From: an uncultured Parvimonas sp.
GTDB lineage: Bacteria > Bacillota > Clostridia > Tissierellales > Peptoniphilaceae
Length of the DNA: 5,548 bases
NCBI GenBank assembly: GCA_902470455.1
Contig: CABRGI010000065.1
Coordinates: forward strand, 1-5,548
Reading direction: 5' to 3'
In this document: piece after piece, positions 1 through 5,254 of the stretch
How the letters are laid out: each line of letters opens with the position of its first letter
Position numbering within the stretch: position 1 is the stretch's first letter
Position numbers and translations under genes: made by a program
Notes under the pieces: model-generated
What the model saw: the letters and a program-made list of their open reading frames with translations, nothing else
The model's database searches: none
What the model was told of the DNA's origin: nothing

Positions 1-69
1 CTAATTTAATTTGTCAAATTTTACAAAACAATACTATCTTTATGTCCCTATTTTCAGTAACCAAAGTTG

Positions 70-106
70 TATAATATAATTAAGGAAAACATTATTATAA
101 TATAAT
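70..106 (+). promoter_or_regulatory. Candidate -10 boxes of the symporter gene
   Basis: Three copies of TATAAT lie upstream of the symporter gene, at 70-75, 96-101 and 101-106. None has a good TTGACA-like partner at 16-18 bases, so the true start of transcription cannot be chosen by eye. A weaker alternative further upstream is TTGTCA at 11-16 with TATCTT at 35-40 (18-base spacing). The gene is the first on the plus strand and has a strong ribosome binding site, so a promoter somewhere in 1-110 is likely. Which box is used is uncertain. Confidence 0.4.
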
Positions 107-110
107 GTTT
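87..110. promoter_or_regulatory. Perfect 9-bp inverted repeat around a TATAAT, possible operator
   Basis: AAACATTAT (87-95) and ATAATGTTT (102-110) are exact reverse complements separated by the six bases TATAAT (96-101). If that TATAAT is the -10 box, a dimeric repressor bound here would block RNA polymerase. If the box at 70-75 is used instead, the repeat lies at the start of the transcript as a weak AU hairpin. I do not recognise it as a known operator consensus. AT-rich DNA produces such repeats by chance, but nine perfect pairs centred on a promoter element in a short leader is suggestive. Confidence 0.4.
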
Positions 111-122
111 CAAAAATTCAAA

Positions 123-128
123 AGGAGG
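123..128 (+). promoter_or_regulatory. Ribosome binding site of the symporter gene
   Basis: AGGAGG is a full match to the anti-Shine-Dalgarno sequence. It sits eight bases (mostly T) before the ATG at 137, which fixes the start and predicts strong translation initiation. Confidence 0.9.
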
Positions 129-136
129 GTTTTTTT

Positions 137-1510
137 ATGCATTCATTAATTTCAATATTGTCAAGCTTTGCCGATTGGCTTTGGGGACCCCCACTGTTGA
201 TTCTGTTAGTAGGTGGAGGAATATTCTTAACTTTAAGACTAGGATTCTTCCAAATCCGTTACTTCCCGTATATTATGAATCAAACTTTCGGAAAGATGTT
301 TAGTAAAAACAAATCAGGTGAAGGAACCGTTTCACCTTTCCAAGCAGCAACTGCAGCACTTGCTTCATCAATCGGTGCAGCAAATATAGTAGTTGTGCCT
401 TCGATTATTTTTATAGCGGGTCCGGGTTCAATACTTTGGATGTGGATTACTGCAATAGTAGGTCAAGCAACAAAATTTGGCGAAATTGTACTTGGTATCC
501 TTTATAGACAAAAAAATGAAGATGGCGAATATGTCGGTGGTGCTTGTTACTACTTACAACATGGAATCGGTGGAAAAATAGGAAAAATTTTAGGCTCACT
601 TGTAGCATTTTTCTTTATGATTGAAATTTTACCTTCAATTACAGTTCAAACACTTGCTGCAACAGGTCCTTTAGAACAACTGGGAGTTCACAAATATATT
701 GCTATAGGACTTGTATTCTTCTTAGTAATATTGGTAGTTTATGGTGGAATTAAGAGAATTGGACAAGTAACTGAAAAATTAGTTCCATTTATGGCGTTAA
801 TTTATTTAATCTTCGGACTTATAGTTCTTGCAATTAATATAAATAAAGTACCTGAAGCTTTCAAAATGATTTTTGTCGGTGCTTTTAATCCTAAAGCCAT
901 AGCAGGTGGTGCTGCGGGTTGGGCAATAAAGAAAGCAATAACTAACGGAGTTGCTCGTGGTGTTTATTCTAACGAATCAGGAATGGGCTCTGCACCTTAT
1001 GCACATTCAACTGCAATAACAGATCATCCTGCAAGACAAGGAATGTGGGGAGTTTTTGAAGTATTTGTCGACACTATAATAGTTTGTACAATGTCCGCAC
1101 TTATCGTTTTGACAACAGGAATATGGAAGAATCCTGAATATAAATCAATAGCTGTTGAAAGAGCATTTAACTCAATCTTTGGAAACATCGGTAGTGTAGT
1201 AGTTTCAATTTCTTTATTCCTATTTGTTCTTTCTACAATAATCGTAATAGTATTCTATGTTGAAAAACTTGCAGAATATCTATTTGGAACAAAGGTAGGA
1301 AAAATTATGAGATTTATTGCAACTATTATGATAGTTCTAGCAGCAGTCCTTTCATTTGAACACGCAGGAGTTTTCTTAGACTTAACATTGGGTCTTGTAG
1401 TTATTCCTAATATGATTGGAATAATATTTATGAGCGGAAAAATTAAAAAAGCAAAAGATGAATTTTTCCATACTGAAGGAAAATTTTACTTAAAAGATAA
1501 GGCTAAATAG
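137..1510 (+). CDS. Sodium:alanine/glycine symporter family (AGCS) amino acid carrier
   Basis: This is a secondary transporter of the inner membrane that should import a small neutral amino acid (alanine or glycine in characterised members) with Na+. The 457 residues match the usual family length of about 440-490, and the protein is strongly hydrophobic with about ten or more membrane spans. Family landmarks are visible: GPPLLILLVGGGIFLTLRLGFF near residues 17-38, SPFQAATAALASSIGAANI at 66-84, the signature GPGSILWMWITAIVG at 95-109, GGACYYLQHGIG at 134-145 and GVARGVYSNESGMGSAP at 271-287, followed by TDHPARQGMWGVFEVFVDTIIVCT at 295-318. The start is set by an AGGAGG eight bases upstream. 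The gene is monocistronic and ends at a strong hairpin. Two otherwise conserved stretches differ from typical members: GAANIVVVPS at 80-89, where GTGNIxGVAT is usual, and IVIVFYVEK at 369-377, where a GWxYYGEK-like sequence is usual. Substrate is therefore not certain. The family assignment is firm. Confidence 0.93.
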   Translation: MHSLISILSSFADWLWGPPLLILLVGGGIFLTLRLGFFQIRYFPYIMNQTFGKMFSKNKSGEGTVSPFQAATAALASSIGAANIVVVPSIIFIAGPGSILWMWITAIVGQATKFGEIVLGILYRQKNEDGEYVGGACYYLQHGIGGKIGKILGSLVAFFFMIEILPSITVQTLAATGPLEQLGVHKYIAIGLVFFLVILVVYGGIKRIGQVTEKLVPFMALIYLIFGLIVLAININKVPEAFKMIFVGAFNPKAIAGGAAGWAIKKAITNGVARGVYSNESGMGSAPYAHSTAITDHPARQGMWGVFEVFVDTIIVCTMSALIVLTTGIWKNPEYKSIAVERAFNSIFGNIGSVVVSISLFLFVLSTIIVIVFYVEKLAEYLFGTKVGKIMRFIATIMIVLAAVLSFEHAGVFLDLTLGLVVIPNMIGIIFMSGKIKKAKDEFFHTEGKFYLKDKAK

Positions 1511-1533
1511 CTTCCTTAAAATTTATTTTAGAT

Positions 1534-1565
1534 AAAAAATCCGAGTGTCAAAACTCGGATTTTTT
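1534..1565. terminator. Bidirectional intrinsic terminator between convergent genes
   Basis: The arms AATCCGAGT and ACTCGGATT lie inside flanking A and T runs, giving 13 paired bases (1534-1546 with 1553-1565) around the loop GTCAAA (1547-1552). The GC-rich core followed by six T residues reads as a rho-independent terminator on the plus strand for the symporter. The mirror A-run does the same on the minus strand for the ABC-F gene, whose stop codon is 20 bases away. Confidence 0.93.
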
Positions 1566-1584
1566 CTTTATATTTATTTAATAA

Positions 1585-3177
1585 TTATTGACCTTCAACG
1601 AATCTGTCAATATATTCTTGATAAGTCATAAGTCTATCTTCAAATACATTTTCTTCAATGTGAATAATTCTATTTGCGATTGTATTCATAAATTCAGTAT
1701 CATGACTTGCAAATAAGATATTTCCCTTAAATGCTTTAAGCCCATTATTCAAACTGATAATACTTTCAAGATCCAAATGATTTGTCGGTTGATCAAGGAT
1801 TAAAACATTAGAATTTTTAAGCATCATATATGATAACATCATTCTAACTTTTTCTCCCCCTGAAAGTTTTTGAGCAGGTTTTAAAGCCTCATCTCCTGAG
1901 AATAACATTCTTCCTAAAAATCCTCTGATATAAATTTCAGATTGCTCTGTTGAATATTGTCTTAACCAGTCAATCAAATTATATGGAGTGTCTTTGAAAA
2001 ATTCTGTATTGTCCTTTGGAAAATAAGATTTTGAAGTTGTAACTCCCCATTTAAAACTTCCGCTGTCAGCTTCCATCTCTCCTGCTAAAATTTTAAAAAG
2101 AGTTGTAATTGCAAGTTCATCTCCGATAAAACCAATCTTATCATTTTTATTTACCATAAATGAAACCTTGTCTAAAACTAATCTTCCTTCAATTGTCTTT
2201 GAAATTTCATTCACTTCCAAAATTTGATTTCCAACTTCTCTTTCCATTTCAAAACCTACAAATGGATAACGTCTTGTTGAAGGTTGAATATCTTCAATTT
2301 GAATTTTATCAAGTAATTTCTTACGGCTTGTAGCTTGTTTTGACTTACTCTTATTTGCAGAGAATCTTGCAATAAAGTTTTGCAATTCCTTAATTTTATC
2401 TTCTTTTTTCTTATTTTGGTCTTTTAACATCTGTGCTGCAAGTTGACTTGATTCATACCAGAAATCGTAGTTTCCAACAAAAATCTTAATCTTTCTAAAA
2501 TCAATATCCACCATATGAGTACAAATATTATTTAAAAAATATCTGTCGTGGCTAACTACAATAACAGTTCCTTCATAATCCATAAGGAAATTTTCCAGCC
2601 ATAAAATACTCTTGATGTCCAAGTCATTAGTAGGTTCGTCAAGAATTAAAATTTCAGGATTTCCAAAAAGTGCCTTTGCAAGTAAAACTTTAACTTTTTC
2701 CTTACCTGAAAGCTCACTCATCTTTTTCTCATGCAATTCAGTTCCAATACCGAGACCTTGTAAAAGAGCCGAAGCATTTGCCTCTGCACTCCAGCCATCC
2801 ATATCAGCAAATTCTGCTTCAAGTTCAGAAGCTAAAATTCCGTCTTCATCTGAAAAATCTTCCTTTGCATAAATGGCTTCTTTTTCTCTAATGATTTCCA
2901 TTAAACGAGCATTTCCCATAATTACAACATCAATTACTTTTTCATCTTCAAACTTAAAGTGATCTTGTTCCAAAAAGCTCATACGAGTATTTGGCTTAAT
3001 AGAAACACTTCCGGTATCAGGTTCAAGTATTCCTTCTAAAATCTTAAGAAAAGTTGACTTTCCTGCACCATTCGCTCCAATTACTCCATAACAATTCCCC
3101 GGAGTAAAAGATAAATTTACATCATCAAAAAGTTTTTGCCCTTGAAAACTCAAACTTAAATCTATTACACTAATCAT
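1585..3177 (-). CDS. ABC-F family ATPase (YkpA/YbiT type), ribosome-associated
   Basis: This is a soluble protein with two ATP-binding cassettes and no membrane domain. ABC-F proteins act on the ribosome (translation factors of the EttA type or antibiotic target protection), not in transport. The length of 530 residues matches the YkpA/YbiT branch. Cassette 1 is intact: Walker A GANGAGKST at 34-42, an arm insert around 85-130 rich in Glu and Asp, signature LSGKEK at 156-161, Walker B ILILDE with Glu181, and H-loop His210. A charged interdomain linker of about 245-300, rich in Lys, is where ABC-F proteins reach towards the peptidyl transferase centre. Cassette 2 is degenerate: its P-loop reads IGDELAITT (351-359) with no GK, and the catalytic Glu is Gln463 in LILDQPTNHLD. 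Its signature LSGGEK (438-443) and His492 remain. The start is supported by a GAGGTG ribosome binding site. No resistance role is evident from sequence; a housekeeping role is more likely. Confidence 0.93.
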   Translation of the reverse strand: MISVIDLSLSFQGQKLFDDVNLSFTPGNCYGVIGANGAGKSTFLKILEGILEPDTGSVSIKPNTRMSFLEQDHFKFEDEKVIDVVIMGNARLMEIIREKEAIYAKEDFSDEDGILASELEAEFADMDGWSAEANASALLQGLGIGTELHEKKMSELSGKEKVKVLLAKALFGNPEILILDEPTNDLDIKSILWLENFLMDYEGTVIVVSHDRYFLNNICTHMVDIDFRKIKIFVGNYDFWYESSQLAAQMLKDQNKKKEDKIKELQNFIARFSANKSKSKQATSRKKLLDKIQIEDIQPSTRRYPFVGFEMEREVGNQILEVNEISKTIEGRLVLDKVSFMVNKNDKIGFIGDELAITTLFKILAGEMEADSGSFKWGVTTSKSYFPKDNTEFFKDTPYNLIDWLRQYSTEQSEIYIRGFLGRMLFSGDEALKPAQKLSGGEKVRMMLSYMMLKNSNVLILDQPTNHLDLESIISLNNGLKAFKGNILFASHDTEFMNTIANRIIHIEENVFEDRLMTYQEYIDRFVEGQ

Positions 3178-3182
3178 TCTCT

Positions 3183-3188
3183 CACCTC
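3183..3188 (-). promoter_or_regulatory. Ribosome binding site of the ABC-F gene
   Basis: On the minus strand GAGGTG lies five bases before the ATG at 3177-3175. It supports this start codon. Confidence 0.8.
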
Positions 3189-3225
3189 ATAATAATATTA
3201 CTTAATTCAATTAAACATAAGTTAG

Positions 3226-3254
3226 ATTATACTATATTTCAGGTAATTAATCAA
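3226..3254 (-). promoter_or_regulatory. Sigma-A-type promoter of the ABC-F gene
   Basis: Read on the minus strand, TTGATT (3254-3249) and TATAAT (3231-3226) are separated by exactly 17 bases, which is close to the housekeeping consensus. Transcription would begin near 3219 and give a leader of about 40 bases before the ATG. The promoter lies downstream of the terminator at 3281-3312, so the ABC-F gene is transcribed separately from the restriction-modification operon. Confidence 0.8.
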
Positions 3255-3255
3255 C

Positions 3256-3270
3256 TTTAACTAAGTTAAA
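3256..3270. repeat. Short dyad just upstream of the ABC-F promoter
   Basis: TTTAACT (3256-3262) and AGTTAAA (3264-3270) are perfect reverse complements around a single A. The dyad abuts the -35 box on its upstream side, a position typical of an activator or repressor site. It could also be chance in AT-rich DNA. Confidence 0.3.
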
Positions 3271-3274
3271 TAAT

Positions 3275-3312
3275 AAAAAAATCTACAATGTAATTTAAAA
3301 CATATTGTAGAT
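3275..3312 (-). terminator. Intrinsic terminator of the restriction-modification operon
   Basis: ATCTACAAT (3281-3289) pairs with ATTGTAGAT (3304-3312). On the minus strand the hairpin is followed by six T residues (3280-3275). The 14-base loop can close further by GT/AC pairing with a small bulge. It lies about 50 bases after the stop codon of the last operon gene and before the ABC-F promoter. The plus strand also has a T-run (3314-3318), but no plus-strand gene ends here. Confidence 0.8.
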
Positions 3313-3363
3313 GTTTTTAAAATATAACTTTAATAGTATTTAATCCTAATTTTGATTATCCAC

Positions 3364-3837
3364 CTATTTAGTTTTATCTTTTGGAAGATACTCCTTAATA
3401 TCATTAACAAAGAATGACAAGATATCTCCTTTTTTCAACCCTTTTCTTTTTTGTCCCATATCATTTCTAATTTCAAAAATAATTTCTTCAAGTATAAAAA
3501 GATTATCCGTTGGATTTCCGGCTTTATTTTGACTAACTTCTCGAAAAGTAAGCCACTTTTTTATTACTTCACTTGAACCCCATAATGTTAATTTTTTAGA
3601 AAAACTAAATATATCATCTAACATTTCCTTCTCATTATATTCTTTGTTCTCTTTCACAAGCATCTGAGTTTTGTAAACCATTTCGATAAATTCTGAATAA
3701 GGTTCTTCCTTTTTCTCATATAAATATCTTTTAGTATTTTGACGGTACTCTAATATTTTAGATATTATCGAACTAATGACAACTCCCAAAACTGATAAAC
3801 TTCCAGTTATTAATGCGACAGCAACAACAGCATCCAT
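3364..3837 (-). CDS. Hypothetical protein with one N-terminal membrane segment
   Basis: I can give no function to this 157-residue protein. Residues 4-26 form a hydrophobic, glycine-bearing helix (VAVALITGSLSVLGVVISSII). A basic stretch follows (about 28-43, KILEYRQNTKRYLYEKK), which suggests a cytoplasmic C-terminal domain. The rest is charged and predicted mostly helical, ending in GLKKGDILSFFVNDIKEYL near 133-151. The general look is that of small membrane-anchored proteins found in accessory and defence regions. The ATG at 3837 is the first usual start codon after an in-frame TGA at 3885-3883, but its ribosome binding site is poor (only CAGG 11 bases upstream). The same frame is open for a further 31 codons before that TGA. 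The natural gene may therefore start at 3978 and this CDS may be the body of a broken gene. It is the last gene of the operon, about 160 bases after the methyltransferase. Confidence 0.65.
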   Translation of the reverse strand: MDAVVAVALITGSLSVLGVVISSIISKILEYRQNTKRYLYEKKEEPYSEFIEMVYKTQMLVKENKEYNEKEMLDDIFSFSKKLTLWGSSEVIKKWLTFREVSQNKAGNPTDNLFILEEIIFEIRNDMGQKRKGLKKGDILSFFVNDIKEYLPKDKTK

Positions 3838-3882
3838 TTTTGACGCAACCTGATTAATCCAAATAAAAAAACTTCTTAGATA

Positions 3883-3978
3883 TCATAGTGCTATTTTTCC
3901 AAACCAAAAAATAGCTATACAAAATAATACTAATATAATTATATCTTTGACTTTTCTATATATGTTTTTGTTCAACAT
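3883..3978 (-). pseudogene. 31-codon head of the membrane-protein gene, ended by in-frame TGA
   Basis: The frame opens at ATG 3978-3976 and encodes 31 residues: a basic start (MLNKNIYRKVKD) followed by a membrane helix (IIILVLFCIAIFWFG). It stops at TGA 3885-3883. The following 15 codons and then the 157-residue gene are in the same frame (offset 141 bases), so one base change (TGG to TGA, for example) would explain the split. The undivided product would have about 204 residues with two membrane segments. An AGGAG lies 15 bases before this ATG, further than ideal, and overlaps the methyltransferase stop codon, so translation is probably coupled. It could instead be an independent small membrane protein. 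I favour a broken N-terminus because the downstream start has a weak ribosome binding site. Confidence 0.5.
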
Positions 3979-3984
3979 AACACT

Positions 3985-3998
3985 TCTATTTAACTCCT
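3985..3998 (-). repeat. 14-bp direct repeat, copy at the end of the methyltransferase gene
   Basis: The minus-strand sequence AGGAGTTAAATAGA occurs here and again, identically, at 5254-5241 at the start of the methyltransferase gene. This copy begins inside the stop codon and supplies the only Shine-Dalgarno-like motif before the 31-codon ORF. Confidence 0.7.
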
Positions 3999-5241
3999 AC
4001 TCTTTCTCTATTATTTCTTTTAAAATTGGCTCTATTCTTGAAATTATACCAGTTACTAATGCATTTCCCATCATAAAATATCTATTTCTTGTTGGCATTG
4101 TATTTGTCCAATTTATTGGAAACATTTGAATAAGTTCACATTCAATAGGTGTTAATGTTCTATATTCTTGAATTTTCTCATCAAAAATAATATGAGAAGA
4201 TCTATTTGTAGTTCCTTCACTTGTAAGCATAGTTCTTGCTGACTCTTGTAAATTTTCAGGAAATGCCATTGAACCTTCACTATACATATATGTATGACCT
4301 GTACTTGACTTCCTTTCTATTTTTTTAGACCCTTTTAAATATTTCCATTTATCTAATTTATCATTTTGAATTACATAATTTTCAAGATTTTCATTAAATT
4401 CTTCTGCTTGTTTTAATATATCTGCTAGAGTATATTTTTTTTCTTCAATAGGAGTAATATTTGTTTGTATAACTTTTCCATCTATCATTATTCCACTTTC
4501 TAAAAATTTCCCATCTCTGTAATTATTAGAAATATCAACAATATCATTATATAAATTTAAATCTATTGATTCAAAGCTGTTAATTGTAAGAACAGGAAAT
4601 ACCTTATTAAAAATATTATCCTCATTCAAATCAATACTATTTTTATCTATTGAATTAGCAAATTTAACAGAGTTTTTATATGCAAAAATAAATACTCTCC
4701 TTCTTTTTTGAGGCATAGAATAATTGGCTGCATTTATTACTCTCCATTGAACATTATAACCTAACTCGTGAAATGTCTTTAACATTACTGCAAAATCTCT
4801 TCCCCTTTTATTAGCTGGAGATTTCAACAATCTATCTACATTTTCTAATAAAACAAATGGAGATTTTTTTTCTACTAAAACATCCTTAATATCCCAAAAT
4901 AATACCCCTTTTTTACCTTCTATACCTTTTTCTTTAGAAAGAGATCTCGCTACAGAATAGTCTTGACAAGGAAATCCTCCAACCAAAAGAGAATGGTTTG
5001 GAATTTCTGATTTATTTACTTTATTTATATCTATATTTGAATTATTTTCTTTTCCAAATCTTGTTATATAACAATTAAATGCATGTTGTATTTTTGTAGA
5101 TGGTTCAAATTGATTAGCCCAAACAAAATTCCAACTTCCAGATTCAATTGCTCTATTATTAGAATCGAAAGACTTTATATTATTTAATCCAACCCTAAAG
5201 CCCCCAACTCCAGCGAATAGTTCCGCTACAGTTAATTCCAT
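3997..5241 (-). CDS. C5-cytosine DNA methyltransferase, Sau3AI-like type II modification enzyme
   Basis: The enzyme transfers a methyl group from S-adenosylmethionine to C5 of cytosine in its target and protects host DNA from the companion nuclease. All main motifs are present in the standard order across 414 residues: motif I ELFAGVGGFRVGL (7-19), motif IV GGFPCQDYS (88-96) with catalytic Cys92, motif VI ENV (133-135), motif VIII QKRRRVFIFA (178-187), a variable target-recognition region at about 200-340, motif IX RTLTPIECELIQMFP (361-375) and motif X MGNALV (391-396). No key residue is missing. It follows a Sau3AI-like endonuclease by a gap of 13 bases, so the two are co-transcribed. This pairing suggests GATC as the target, modified at the C; that is inferred. 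Local G+C looks lower than in the symporter and ABC-F genes, in keeping with transfer. The start is supported by AAAGGAG eight bases upstream. Confidence 0.96.
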   Translation of the reverse strand: MELTVAELFAGVGGFRVGLNNIKSFDSNNRAIESGSWNFVWANQFEPSTKIQHAFNCYITRFGKENNSNIDINKVNKSEIPNHSLLVGGFPCQDYSVARSLSKEKGIEGKKGVLFWDIKDVLVEKKSPFVLLENVDRLLKSPANKRGRDFAVMLKTFHELGYNVQWRVINAANYSMPQKRRRVFIFAYKNSVKFANSIDKNSIDLNEDNIFNKVFPVLTINSFESIDLNLYNDIVDISNNYRDGKFLESGIMIDGKVIQTNITPIEEKKYTLADILKQAEEFNENLENYVIQNDKLDKWKYLKGSKKIERKSSTGHTYMYSEGSMAFPENLQESARTMLTSEGTTNRSSHIIFDEKIQEYRTLTPIECELIQMFPINWTNTMPTRNRYFMMGNALVTGIISRIEPILKEIIEKE

Positions 5242-5254
5242 CTATTTAACTCCT
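5241..5254 (-). repeat. 14-bp direct repeat with the methyltransferase ribosome binding site
   Basis: AGGAGTTAAATAGA on the minus strand runs from just after the endonuclease stop codon into the A of the methyltransferase ATG. The AGGAG (5254-5250, extended to AAAGGAG by the endonuclease stop) is eight bases from the ATG, an ideal spacing. The identical 14 bases recur at 3998-3985, at the other end of the gene. Confidence 0.75.

Noticed and set aside
2612..2872. 86-codon plus-strand open frame
   Set aside because: It lies entirely antisense within the ABC-F gene over its conserved signature and Walker B region, has a Ser/Ala-rich composition typical of an antisense frame, and no ribosome binding site was seen.
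1585..3177. Antibiotic-resistance ABC-F (Vga, Lsa, OptrA type)
   Set aside because: Length, the acidic arm insert and the linker fit the YkpA/YbiT housekeeping branch, and nothing in the neighbourhood suggests a resistance cassette.
3281..3312. Small RNA or riboswitch upstream of the ABC-F gene
   Set aside because: The hairpin lies upstream of the ABC-F promoter, so it is not in that gene's leader, and its T-run fits a plain terminator of the operon before it. The roughly 40-base leader is too short for a riboswitch.
3883..3978. Use of UGA as a sense codon (alternative genetic code)
   Set aside because: The other genes are full length in the standard bacterial code and their tryptophans are all TGG. 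A single TGA in one accessory gene is better explained as a nonsense mutation.
3947..4129. 60-codon plus-strand open frame
   Set aside because: It is antisense to the well-conserved motif IX-X end of the methyltransferase. Its hydrophobic look comes from the AT-rich complement. No promoter or terminator supports it.
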